64,000 bases of DNA from the NCBI GenBank assembly GCA_963755195.1, contig CAVWIZ010000002.1, positions 124,001 to 188,000 of the forward strand, given 5' to 3'. The position numbers and the translations under genes are program-made. The number at the start of each line of letters is the position of its first letter. Positions within the stretch are counted from its first letter, which is position 1. The DNA is from CAVQJU01 sp963755195. Its GTDB lineage: Bacteria; Acidobacteriota; Vicinamibacteria; Vicinamibacterales; CAVVIG01. Positions 16,783 through 26,236 of this stretch are shown here, in pieces. The notes beneath the pieces are model-generated. The model searched no databases. It saw nothing but the letters and a program-made list of their open reading frames with translations, and was not told where the DNA came from.

Positions 16783-18393
16783 CTACGCGATCCGCCACGA
16801 CCGGAACGAGCACACCGTCTTGAAGCCGAGCCTTTCGTAGACCGGGAACCCCGCTTTCGTCGCCTGCAGAACAGCCAGTTGCGCGCCCAGCCGCGCCCCT
16901 TCGCGCACGGTGAGGAGCGTTGCGAGCGCTCCGAGGCCTTGTTTCTGGAAGGCGCGGCGCACGCCGATACCGTAGACGCCAGCGACGCCGCACGCCGAGT
17001 GCAGAAGTCCGGTCGCGACGGCTTCGCCGCTACGGCGCATGAGCAGGTAGGTGCGGCCGTTGTCATGAAGGCACGGCCACGCGTGCGCGTCGCGCACGAG
17101 CTGCGCCACGTCGGTTGGAAAGCCAAACGCGTCGCGAAACACATCGGCCCATTCGCTGTACGCTCTCTCATCGCGCACGGTGTCCACCGTGAGTACGTCG
17201 GGCTCCGGTAAAGGCAGGTCGTCAATCCGCGCGAGCATGCCCGGCTCGTCGTCGGCGAGCGTCAGGCCGCGCTCGGCGAACGTCGCTTCGCAGCGATTCG
17301 TCCCGTTGGCGCTGCTCACTTTCCATCGTGCCGGTAAGTTCCACGCGCGAACGAGGCCGAGGACGGCATCGACGGCGTTCATGTCATCGACTGCGCCTAC
17401 GACGCCGTTGTAGTTGACGAATGGCACGCCCGATCGAAACCAGACCGCTCCGCGAGCAGCGCCCGACGTGCCGCCCGGGCGTCGCGAGAACCCGACCCAG
17501 AAGGCGTAGGTATCTTCTTCGAGCTTCGCAAGGGACGCATCCACTAGAACGACCGACTCTTTCAGATCGTTCCGAAAGAAATCGTTGATCTCGGCGAAAG
17601 GCCGCAGGCCGTCAAACGCGGCGAAATCGCCGTTTGCGGCGATTGACTGGGCGGCCGCCATGAACCCGGTCCACGCGGCGCGGGCGAGGGACGAGCCCAC
17701 GCTGATGCGGCGGACTCCCAGTGCGGCGAGGTCGGCGACGGTGAGTCCCGTGTTCCGGCTCATGAGAATGTTGACGGGCCTGGGTGCGAGCGCCGAGACG
17801 AGCGCGCTGATGTCGTCGCGCTGGTGGACGCCCGGTGCGTACAGGACGTCCGCTCCGGCTTCCGCATAGGCCTGAAGGCGGCGCAGCGATTCTTTGAGCG
17901 GCTCGGCATGGCCGACGAGAAAACACTCCGCTCGCGCCGTGAGCATCACGCTTGTGCCGGAGGCATCGATGGCGACACGTGCCGCGCTGATCCGATCGGT
18001 CGCTGCCTGCAGATCGTAGAGCGGCCGCTGGCGATCCCCCGTGGCGTCTTCGATCGACAGGCCCGCCACGCCGGTGTCGATGCACCGCCGCACATTGGCC
18101 GCGACGGCGTCCGGTTCCCGCGCGTAGCCCGACTCGAAGTCGGCGTTCACCGGCACGTCCGCGGCCGCCACGATGTCGGCGATGTTGCCGAGCGTGGCGT
18201 CGAGCGTGACGGCCCCGTCGGCGTCCGGCAGCCCGCGTGAAAACGCAAAGCCCGCGCTGGTGGTGGCGAGCGCCTTGAAGCCCAGATGCCGGAGGTAGCG
18301 CGCCGAACCCGCATCCCACGGGTTCGGTATGACGAAACAGCCGTGCTGGTGGAGCTCGCGAAAGGCGAGACGCCGGGCCGCGAAGTCAGTCAC
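16783..18393 (-). CDS. Fusion of PEP-mutase/isocitrate-lyase-family enzyme and GNAT-type acetyltransferase
   Basis: Residues 1 to about 275 are a PEP mutase/oxaloacetate-decarboxylase family barrel: GCFVIPNPWDAGSARYLRHLGFKALATTSAGFAFSRG, VNADFESGYAREP, GVAGLSIEDATGD, LTARAECFLVG and GADVLYAPGV. Residues 285-536 look like a GNAT-type region with a non-standard N-terminal half (VVLVDASLAKLEEDTYAFWVGFSRRPGG). The canonical C-terminal half is VATGLLHSACGVAGVYGIGVRRAFQKQGLGALATLLTVREGARLGAQLAVLQATKAGFPVYERLGF, with the acetyl-CoA-binding Q/GxG pattern. One open frame spans both with no break, so the fusion is real or a very exact join. Confidence 0.78.
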   Translation of the reverse strand: MTDFAARRLAFRELHQHGCFVIPNPWDAGSARYLRHLGFKALATTSAGFAFSRGLPDADGAVTLDATLGNIADIVAAADVPVNADFESGYAREPDAVAANVRRCIDTGVAGLSIEDATGDRQRPLYDLQAATDRISAARVAIDASGTSVMLTARAECFLVGHAEPLKESLRRLQAYAEAGADVLYAPGVHQRDDISALVSALAPRPVNILMSRNTGLTVADLAALGVRRISVGSSLARAAWTGFMAAAQSIAANGDFAAFDGLRPFAEINDFFRNDLKESVVLVDASLAKLEEDTYAFWVGFSRRPGGTSGAARGAVWFRSGVPFVNYNGVVGAVDDMNAVDAVLGLVRAWNLPARWKVSSANGTNRCEATFAERGLTLADDEPGMLARIDDLPLPEPDVLTVDTVRDERAYSEWADVFRDAFGFPTDVAQLVRDAHAWPCLHDNGRTYLLMRRSGEAVATGLLHSACGVAGVYGIGVRRAFQKQGLGALATLLTVREGARLGAQLAVLQATKAGFPVYERLGFKTVCSFRSWRIA

Positions 18394-18399
18394 GGACGG

Positions 18400-19682
18400 T
18401 CACTGGAGCTGTTTGTAGACGGTTTCTTCGAACCCGCGCAGCGTCCGGATCGCGCCGTCGTCGTAGAACGGCAGCAGCTGCATCATGTGGACGCCGCCGA
18501 TCTGCTTGACGGGATCGATCCAGAACTCGGTGTTGAAGAACCCGGCCCAGCTCATGCTGCCCGGACTGCGGAACTTCGCGTTGGCCGGATCGTTTGACGC
18601 GATCTGGAATCCGAGCCCGAACTTGTCCTTGCCGGCGCCGAGCGGCATCGGCCGCGTGCGCTCGGGCACGACGGCCGGCTGCGTCTGGACGAAGATCGCG
18701 CCGATCTGGTTTTCGCCCATCATCTTCACCGACGCCGGGCTCAGGATCTTCACCGAGCCGAGGCTGCCGCCGTTCAGCAGCATCCGGACGAACTTGCTGT
18801 AGTCCTCCACGGTCGAGTAGAGGCCGCCGTCGCCGCGGAACGGCGGCGTCGGCGTCGACGCGATCGGCGTCTTCGGCAGCTCTTCGAGTTTGCCGCCGTC
18901 GCCGCGCCGGTACTGCGTGCGCCAGTCGCGACTGCTTGCCGGCCGCGACGGCGTACGACGTGTCGACCATGCCGAGCGGCTTGAAGATGTGTTCCTGATA
19001 CCACGCCTCGAGCGTCGTCTTCGTCACCTTCTCGACGATGAAGCCGAGGACGCGAGTGCTGGCGCTGTAGTGCCACACGTCGCCAGGGTCGCTGAGCAGC
19101 GGCTGCTCCCACTCGTTCTTCTTCGTCGTCTCCTGAATCGACAGCGCGACGGCGCTCCACGTCGTGTAGCCGATGCCCGACGTGTGCGACAGCAGATGGC
19201 GGATCGTCATCGGCCGCTTCGCCGGCCGCGTCTCGTACGTGCCGTCCTTCTCGTTGAACTTCGTGATCGACCTGCAGCTTGTCGTAGCCGTCGAGATATT
19301 GCCGACACCGGATCGTCGAGCTTCAGCTGCCCTGCTTCCATCAGCATCATGATGGCGACCGAGGTGACCGGCTTCGTCATCGATGCGATGTTGAAGATCG
19401 CGTTGGCGGGCATGGCGACGTTCTTCGCCCTATCCAGCTTGCCGGCGGAACCCTCGTACAGCACGGCTTCACGGTTGACGACGATCTCGGCGACGCCCGG
19501 TGTGTCGCCACGGCTCACCGCGTCGGCGATCTGTTTCGACAGGGCGGCCTTGCCCGCGTCCGAAATTCCAAGTACCTTTGTGCGTTCACGCGAGCCCTGC
19601 GCGGCGAGGCGAGAGCCAGCGCGGGCACGACGACGGCAACGATGACCGGGGCAACGCTGGCAGCGATCCTGTGTAGTTTCAT
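18400..19682 (-). CDS. Serine beta-lactamase-fold hydrolase (class C / EstB-like), frame-broken
   Basis: An exported serine hydrolase of the beta-lactamase class C/esterase family. ATG 19682 gives a signal peptide (MKLHRIAASVAPVIVAVVVPALALA). The SxxK motif is in FNIASMTKPVTSVAIMML, the Y-x-N/S position in VWHYSASTRVLGFIVEKVTK, and the third motif region in QIGGVHMMQLLPF. The gene is spread over several frames with breaks near 19600, 19300 and 18930, but each piece continues the family. Reassembled length is about 425 residues. Likely periplasmic; beta-lactamase activity cannot be inferred from these motifs. Confidence 0.78.
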
Positions 19683-19712
19683 GGCGGCCAGAGTGTACAC
19701 CGAAGGGGATGC

Positions 19713-20638
19713 ATGAGCGCCGAGAATCCGGAAACGATACGTGTCAGCGACGCCGCCTGGAAATGCCTCCAGGGGGCCTACGACATACAGATTCACGTCG
19801 GCCCCGACGTCATCGGTCGCCGCATCGACGATATCGACTGCGCGAAGGAATTCCTCGACCACGGCCTGAAGGGCTTCGTTCTGAAGTCGCACTACGTGCC
19901 GACCGGCGAGCGCGCGCAGGTGGTGACGAAAGCCGTCCCCGGCATCAAGGCGTTCGGCGCCATCACGCTCAACCACAGCGTCGGCGGGCTCAATCCCGTG
20001 GCCGTCGAGCTGGCGGGACGCTCGCAGTGCAAGATCGTGTGGATGCCGACGGTCGACGCCGAGAACGAAACGGCCGGGCGCTCGACGTCAACCGAGCAAG
20101 CTGCCGTTCTGGGCCAAGATTCAGCGCGAGCTCGAGGCCGAGGGCATCTCGCCGCCCAAGCTCACGCTCGTCGATGAGCACGGCAACGTCACCGAGCCGG
20201 CGAAGCGCTGCATGGAGCGCATCGCCAAGCACAACATGATCCTGGCGACCGGTCACGTCGGCCGCAAGGAGATCTTCGCCATCGTCAAAGAGGCGAAGCA
20301 GATGGGGCTGAAGAAGGTGCTCGTGACGCACGCCGAGTTCCCGTCGCAGAACCTGACGGGCGACGAGCAGAAGGCGCTCGTCGATGTCGGCGCGATGATC
20401 GAGCACTGCTTCACGACGACGTACACGAACAAGGCGCCGTGGGAGACGGCCTTCGCCAACATCCGCAAGGTCCGGCGTGGCGCGGACCGTGATTTCGACC
20501 GACCTCGGGCAGACGATCAACCCGCCGGTCGCCGAAGGCTTCGCGATGTTCGTGCAGAAGCTGCTCGACGCGGGCTTCTCGCCCGACGAGGTGCGCACGA
20601 TGGCGGTCACGAATTCGACAAGGCTCGTCGAAGAATAG
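19713..20638 (+). CDS. DUF6282 metal-dependent hydrolase-like protein of the aromatic operon
   Basis: Starts with ATG 19713 (SAENPETIRVSDAAWKCLQGAYDIQIHVGPDVIGRR), where the IHVGPD motif is an amidohydrolase-like HxxxD beginning. KGFVLKSHYVPTGERAQVV, FGAITLNHSVGGLNP, CKIVWMPTVDAENE, LATGHVGRKEIFAIVKEAKQMGLKKVLVTHAEFPSQNL and, after a final break, TINPPVAEGFAMFVQKLLDAGFSPDEVRTMAVTNSTRLVEE follow. Frame changes lie near 20085 and 20475. It is the first gene of a plus-strand set leading into LigC. A PDC-hydrolase role replacing LigI is my inference. Confidence 0.72.
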
Positions 20639-20724
20639 ACGTTACCGCTGAGCGCCAGGCACGCCGAGCAAGATCAACACTCTGCGCCTCTGCGGGCGCG
20701 CGGTGAGTCGTGGGAGGGATCGGG

Positions 20725-21657
20725 ATGAAGATTTGTCTGGCTGGAACGGGCGCCATGGGCGTCATTCACGCGAAGGCGCTGGCGAAGATCGACGGCGTCG
20801 AAATCGTGTCGATTGCGAGCCGCACGGAAGAGAGCGGGAAGAAGTTCGCCGCGGAGTACAAGATTCCGTTCACGTCCACCAGCCTGGAGCAGTGCATCGA
20901 TCGACCCGGCGTCGACGCGGTGATTCTGACGACGCCGAGCGACCAGCATCACGATCAGACGATTCTTGCGCTGAACAAAGGCAAGCACGTCCAGGTCGAG
21001 ATCCCGATGGCCTCAACCTGACCGACTGCGCAGGACATGCTGGCCGTCGCGAAGAAGGCCGGCAAGGTGTGCATGGTGACGCACACGCGCCGCTTCTCGA
21101 GTCCTCATCGCGAGATGAAGAAGCGCATCCGCGAAGGCACGTTCCATCTGCACCATCTCGTCGTTGAGACGTATTTCTTCCGGCGCACCAACCTGAACAT
21201 GCACGGCCAGCCGCGCTCGTGGGTGGACAACCTGCTGTGGCACCACGGCTGCCATTCGGTGGACATCGCGCAGTGGGTGATTGACGATCCGAACTGGGAC
21301 GCGTGGGGCCAGAAGGGGCCGGACCACAAGGAGCTCGGCATCCCGATGGACCTGAGCGTCTGCATGAAGTCGAAGAAAGGCCCGCTGTTCACGATGGCGA
21401 TGTCGTTCAACAACAAGGGGCCGTTCGGCGGCTTCTACCGCTACATCGGCGAGGAAGAGACGTACAAGATCTACCGCGACTCGATGACCGACAGCGACGG
21501 CAAGGAGGTGCCGCTCGACCCCACGCTGGCGTTCGACCGCCAGGACGTCGAGTTCGTGAGCGCGATTCGCGAAGGCCGCGAACCGGAATCGAGCGCCGCG
21601 AGCGTGGTGCCCACGATGGCCTTGCTCGACCAGATCGATCGCGCCATGAACCGTTAG
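20725..21657 (+). CDS. ligC: 4-carboxy-2-hydroxymuconate-6-semialdehyde dehydrogenase
   Basis: A Gfo/Idh/MocA-fold oxidoreductase close to LigC, which oxidises CHMS (the protocatechuate 4,5-cleavage product) to 2-pyrone-4,6-dicarboxylate. ATG 20725 gives MKICLAGTGAMGVIHAKALAKIDGVEIVSIASRTEE with the GxGxxG nucleotide loop. It continues DAVILTTPSDQHHDQTILALNKGKHVQVEIPMA and, after one lost base near 21020, VCMVTHTRRFSSPHREM, YFFRRTNLNMHGQPRSWVDNLLWHHGCHSVDI and AIREGREPESSAASVV. These match LigC stretch by stretch. A GGGAGGG ribosome site precedes the start. Confidence 0.85.
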
Positions 21658-21684
21658 AGAACCTCTTGAACCTGCTTCGAACCC

Positions 21685-22705
21685 ATGATCATCGACTGCC
21701 ACGGACACTACACGACCGCGCCGAAGGGACTCCAGAAGTTCCGCGACGCGCAGCTCGCGGAGCTGAAGAGTCCGCCCGCGCACGCGCGCCAAAGGTCCCG
21801 TGTCGATCACCGACGACGAGATCCGCGAGAGCCTCGAGGGCGCGCAGCTGAAGCTCCAGCGCGAGCGGGGCAGCGACGTGACGATCTTCTCGCCGCGCGC
21901 CTCCGCGATGGCGCATCACGTCGGCGATGCGACGACGAGCCTGCACTGGACCGAGCACTGCAACGACCTGATCTATCGCGTCTGCAATCTGTATCCGGAG
22001 AATTTCGTCGGCGTGCGCCAGTTGCCGCAGACGCCGGCCGATCCCCTGGCCAACTGCATCAGCGAGCTCGAGCGGTGCGTGAACGGCCTCGGGTTCATCG
22101 GCTGCAACCTCAACCCGGATCCGTCGGGCGGCTACTGGGGCGCGCCGCCGCTCACCGACAAGTATTGGTATCCGTTCTACGAGAAAATGATCGAGCTCGA
22201 CGTGCCGGCCATGGTGCACGTCAGCGCGTCGTGCAATCCGAGCTTTCACGCCACCGGCGCGCATTACATCAACGCCGACACGACGGCGTTCATGCAGTTC
22301 ATCCAGGCGGATCTCTTCAAGGATCTTCCGGCGCTGCGGTTCATCATCCCGCACGGCGGCGGAGCCGTGCCGTATCATTGGGGCCGGTACCGCGGCCTGG
22401 CGCAGGACATGAAGCGGCCGCTGCTGGCCGACATGATCCGCAACAACGTGTTCTTCGACACCTGCGTGTACCATCAGCCGGGCATCGATCTGCTGCTCAA
22501 GATCGTGCCGGTCGACAACATCCTGTTCGGATCGGAGATGGTCGGCGCCGTCCGCGGCATCGATCCTGAAACGGGCCAGTACTTCGACGACACGAAACGC
22601 TATGTCGACAACTCGGGCCTGAGCGCGGCGGACAAGAACAAGTTGTTCGAAGGCAACGCCCGCAGGGTGTATCCGCGGATTAACGCGAAGCTGGCAAGGC
22701 CGTAG
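21685..22705 (+). CDS. ligJ: 4-oxalomesaconate hydratase
   Basis: LigJ-type amidohydrolase-fold hydratase that converts 4-oxalomesaconate to 4-carboxy-4-hydroxy-2-oxoadipate. ATG 21685 gives MIIDCHGHYTTAPKGLQKFRDAQLAEL, with HGH metal ligands. A break near 21787 precedes SITDDEIRESLEGAQLKLQRERGSDVTIFSPRASAMAHHVGD. Further matches are GVRQLPQTPADPLANCISELERCVNGLGFIGCNLNPDPSGGYWGAPPLTDKYWYPFYEKM, FIIPHGGGAVPYHWGR and DNILFGSEMVGAVRGIDPETGQ. The length of about 340 residues agrees with the family. The next gene, ligK, consumes its product. Confidence 0.87.
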
Positions 22706-22741
22706 AGGTTAGAGGCTAGAGGTTAGGGCTCGGGGCTGGGG
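22705..22741. repeat. Short GGTTAGA/GGGCT-type tandem repeat after ligJ
   Basis: Begins in the ligJ stop codon and reads as five to six degenerate 6-8 base units of GAGGTTAGAGGCTAG kind ending in GGGCTGGG. It lies in the leader of ligK. Confidence 0.6.
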
Positions 22742-22774
22742 GAAAGAAAACGAAAGACGAAAAAGAAGAAAAAG

Positions 22775-23461
22775 ATGACGCCGACAATTGTCAGGAACAT
22801 TCAACGCGCCGACGGGGGCGACATCAAGATGCTCGGCGACCTTGGCGTGGCGACCGTCCACGAAGCGCAGGGCCGCACGGGACTGATGCGGCCGTACATG
22901 CGCCCGATTTACGCGACGGCGAAGGCCGCGGGCAGTGCCGTCACCGTCTCGTGTGCGCCGGGCGACAACCTCATGATCCACGCCGCCGTCGAGTGTCTGC
23001 GCCCGGGCGACATCCTCGTCGTCACGACGACGTCGGAATCGACGGACGGGATGTTCGGCGAGCTGCTCGGCGAGTCGGCGCGGGCCCACGGCGCCGTCGG
23101 CCTCGTGATCGACGCCGGCGTCCGTGACGTCGCCGATCTCACGGCGATGGACTTCCCGGTCTGGTCGAAGGCCGTCAGCGCGCAGGGCACCGTGAAGGCG
23201 ACGCCCGGCTCGGTCAACGTCCCCGTCGTTTGCGCGGGCGCCGCCGTCAAGCCGGGCGACGTCATCGTCGCCGACGTGGATGGCGTCGTCGTGGTGCCGA
23301 GGCTCGAGGCGTCCGAGGTGAGGCGGCTGGCGCGCGACCGGTACGCCAAGGAAAGCCAGACGCGAGAACGGCTCAAGAACGGCGAATTGGGGCTAGACTT
23401 CTATGGATTGCGCGCCAAGCTGGCTGAGCTTGGCGTGAAGTACGTGGATCACGAAGAGTAG
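22775..23461 (+). CDS. ligK: 4-carboxy-4-hydroxy-2-oxoadipate aldolase (RraA-like)
   Basis: LigK/ProA-type class II aldolase of the RraA fold; splits CHA into pyruvate and oxaloacetate and also decarboxylates oxaloacetate. ATG 22775 is preceded by AAGAAG. The frame is intact at 228 residues. Key stretches are ATVHEAQGRTGLMRPYMRPIY, SCAPGDNLMIHAAVECLRPGDILVVTT, MFGELLGESARAHGAVGLVIDAGVRDV with the R-D metal/substrate motif, and PGDVIVADVDGVVVVPR. Length and motifs agree with the ligK/galC family. Confidence 0.9.
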   Translation: MTPTIVRNIQRADGGDIKMLGDLGVATVHEAQGRTGLMRPYMRPIYATAKAAGSAVTVSCAPGDNLMIHAAVECLRPGDILVVTTTSESTDGMFGELLGESARAHGAVGLVIDAGVRDVADLTAMDFPVWSKAVSAQGTVKATPGSVNVPVVCAGAAVKPGDVIVADVDGVVVVPRLEASEVRRLARDRYAKESQTRERLKNGELGLDFYGLRAKLAELGVKYVDHEE

Positions 23462-23513
23462 AGGCCGGGGCGGGGGTGGGGCCCCGCCGCCAGTGAAAAA
23501 AGAGGCTAGGGAA

Positions 23514-24698
23514 ATGGGAGAAATTGTCGCCGCCGTCGGCACGTGCCATACGCCGTACATGTTTACGCGTCCGCCGGACGAGAACCCGGAACAGCTCGAC
23601 CAGGCGGGACGCGGCATGAACGAGCTCGGCAAGGTGCTCGACGAGACCAAGCCGGACGTCATCATCTTCCTCGGCGCCGATCACGTCGAGACGTTCTCGG
23701 TGACCTGCGTGCCGACGTTTGCGATCGTCGCCGGCGACACCGCGCACGCGAAATTCGCGGGCCGCGAGCACAAGCTGCCGATCCATCGCGAGATGGCGGA
23801 GGACATCCTGCACAAGCTCGTCGAGCACTACAACTTCGACATCTCGTATTCGGAAGACGCGGAGCTCGGACACGCGTTCTCCATTCCGTTCGAGTACGTG
23901 ATCGGCAAGCGCAACATTCCCGGTCATTCCGTTCTTCACCAACGTCTACGTGCCGCCGCTGCCGACGCCGAAGCGCTGCGAGGCGCTCGGCAAGGCGATC
24001 GCGCAGATCGTCAAGGGACGCAAGGAGCGCGTCGCCATCATCGCGAGCGGCGGCATGTCGCACTTCCCGGGGACGACGAAGTATCTGCATCCGGAATTCG
24101 ACTTCGATCGCTGGCTGCTGTCGCAGTTCGAAACGGGGAATCTCGACGCGCTGCTCAACATGAGCGGCACGCAGCTCGACGAGGTCGGGCAATACCGAGA
24201 TGCTCAGCTGGGCCGTCATGTTCGGGGCGATCGGCGCGCAAAAGGGCGAGCTCATCGACTACATCCCCACGTGGCATCACGGCCTCGGCATGATGCGTTT
24301 CCTCCCGCACCGCGAGGCTCACGCACAAGATGGAAGCCGCGTCGAAGCCCGGCTGGACGTTCAAGGACGAGGGCTTCCTCTTCTATAAGCATCCGCCGGC
24401 GGAAGGCTACGGCTTGAACAAGCTGCTCTTCGAGTCGCGTCACAGCGCCGAGCTTCGCAAGCGCATCATCGACGACCTCGACAGCGTCGCGAAGGAATAC
24501 CAGCTGCACGGAAAGCAGCGCGTCGCGGCCGAAGAGATGGTCAACGTCGGCAAGGGCGGCCTGGTCAGCGAGCACGTCGGACCGCTCGTCGAAGCCGGCG
24601 CGCATCCGCTGCAGGCGCTGATGGCGCTGCACGTGATCTTCTCGACCAGCCACGCACGCGGTCAGCAGGCCATGGCGAGCTCTGAGACGAAGCACTGA
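23514..24698 (+). CDS. Fused extradiol dioxygenase (LigB-like followed by LigA-like), protocatechuate or gallate
   Basis: A class III extradiol dioxygenase. ATG 23514 gives MGEIVAAVGTCHTPYMFTRPP with the first His ligand; VIIFLGADHVETF holds the second, and ELGHAFSIPFEYVIG follows. The rest is spread over frames by breaks near 23925, 24190 and 24315: NVYVPPLPTPKRCEALGKAI, IIASGGMSHFPG and TWHHGLGMMRFLP. The last 110 residues (GYGLNKLLFESRHSAELRKRI, VGPLVEAGAHPLQALMALHVI) are a LigA-like alpha domain. This beta-then-alpha fusion is typical of gallate dioxygenases such as DesB/GalA. The adjacent LigC favours protocatechuate. About 395 residues. Confidence 0.82.
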
Positions 24699-24707
24699 AC
24701 GGCTCGA

Positions 24708-24738
24708 GAGGTTCTAGAGGTTCAGAGGGGTTCAAAGG
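24708..24738. repeat. AGAGGTTC/GAGGTTCA tandem repeat before MFS gene
   Basis: About four degenerate 8-9 base units (AGAGGTTCT, AGAGGTTC, AGAGGGGTTCAAAGG) lie directly upstream of the MFS start and may provide its ribosome site (AAAGGAG). Confidence 0.55.
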
Positions 24739-24745
24739 AGCGTCG

Positions 24746-26113
24746 ATGAAGACGATTGATCTGAGCGCGGTGCTCGACGACGGGGATTGGAGCTTTTACC
24801 AGAAGCTGCTGGTCGCCGCGACGGCGCTGACGATCATCCTCGACGGCTTCGACAACCAGCTGCTTGGCGGCGCGGTGCCGTCGCTCATGAAGGAGTGGAA
24901 CCTGCCGCGCGCGGCGTTTTCGCCGGTTCTGACGAGCGGCTTCGTCGGCATGGTGTTCGGCGGCTTCCTGGGCGGGTACCTCGGCGACCGCATGGGCCGG
25001 CGCGTGGCGCTCCTCAGCAGTCTGCTGGTGTTCGGGGTGCTGACCTTTCTCATCGCGTTCGCGGGCAACCTCTTCACGCTTGGCGTCCTGCGGTTCTTCG
25101 CCGGGCTGGGCCTCGGCGGCGCCATGCCCAACGCCGCGGCGCTTTCGTCCGAGTACGTCCCGACGGCGCCATCGGCCGTTCGCGGTGACGCTCACGATCG
25201 TGTGCATTCCCCTCGGCGGCGCGCTGGCCGGCCTCGTCGGCGCGCAGATTCTGCCGCGGTACGGCTGGCAAACCCTCTTTCGGCGTCGGCGGCATCATCC
25301 CGCTCTTCCTGGCCGTCGCGCTGTTCAAGATTCTTCCGGAGTCGCCGCGCTTTCTGGCCCGGCACAAGGCTCGGTGGCACGAGTTGGTCGCGCTGCTGCG
25401 CCGGCTGGGCCACAACGTGCCCGACGACGCGGTGTTCGTGGACGCCGCGGAGAAAGCGGTCGCCCACTCGTCGGCGCGCGAGATCTTCGTACCGGAGTAC
25501 CGCCGCGACACGCTGGTGCTCTGCGCGTGTTTCTTCTTCTGCCTGTTGTCGGTCTACATGGGGACCACCTGGATACCGTCGCTCCTGACCGGCGCCAGGT
25601 TCGACGTCGGGACGGCGAGCTACGGCCTTTCCGCATTCAACCTCGGCGGCGTCGTCGGCGCCATCCTCGGCGCCATCGCTCATCGTCCGGCTGGGATCGC
25701 GGTTCACGATGCTGACGATGACCGCCGGCGCCGTTTGCGGCGCGGCGGTGATGGCGGTCATGCCCATCGGGCCGCAGTCCACCTTTGCCGTGCTCGTCAT
25801 GCTGGCGTGGACCGGCGGGCTCATCAACGCCGTGCAGACGACGATGTACACGCTGGCGGCGCACGTGTATCCCACGGCAATCCGCGCGACCGGCGTGGGC
25901 ACCGCGGTGGGCTTCGGGCGGCTTGGCGGCGTGGCCAGTCCCTACACCGGCAACTGGGCGATCGAAGCGGGGGGACCGTCGTGGTTCTTCGGCCTCATCA
26001 GTGCGACGATGATGCTGGTGTTTGTGGCGCTGGCGTCGGTGCGGCGCCACATTCCACGCCTGTCGGTGCGTCAAGCCGCGCGATCGGTGGCGGTCCAGCC
26101 AGCCGTTCGTTAG
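24746..26113 (+). CDS. AAHS-type MFS aromatic acid transporter
   Basis: A 12-helix major facilitator of the aromatic acid:H+ symporter group, like PcaK and GalT. ATG 24746 gives MKTIDLSAVLDDGDWSFYQKLLVAATALTIILDGFDNQLLG, with the conserved DGFD in helix 1. The GFLGGYLGDRMGRRVALL loop is the G-x-x-x-D-R-x-G-R-R motif. Frame breaks near 25190, 25275 and 25680 separate pieces (VRLGSRFTMLTM, AWTGGLINAVQTTMYTLAAHVYPTAIRATGVGTAVGFGRLGG). It ends the aromatic operon and probably imports the dioxygenase substrate. Confidence 0.83.
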
Positions 26114-26136
26114 GGAAGAAAGTTCCTGGGATCGCG

Positions 26137-26236
26137 TCAGTTCAAAGTGCAAAGTTCAAAGTAAGTTCAAAGTTGGAGTGCAGGCTCCGGACTTCGAACT
26201 TACTTTCCACTTTCAACTTTGTACTTTGAACTTTCC
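26137..26236. repeat. Inverted tandem repeat of AAGTTCA units
   Basis: Rightward AGTTCAAAGT units (26139-26180) face leftward ACTTTGAACTTT units (26200-26236), each 7-9 bases. Together they can form a long stem-loop between the convergent MFS and 'PDLSGVW' genes, and may act as a terminator. The repeat also supplies the end of the minus-strand gene. Confidence 0.7.

Noticed and set aside
18400..19682. Calling the beta-lactamase-fold gene a resistance gene
   Set aside because: The SxxK fold is shared by esterases and peptidases, no class-specific features beyond that are visible and the gene is frame-broken.
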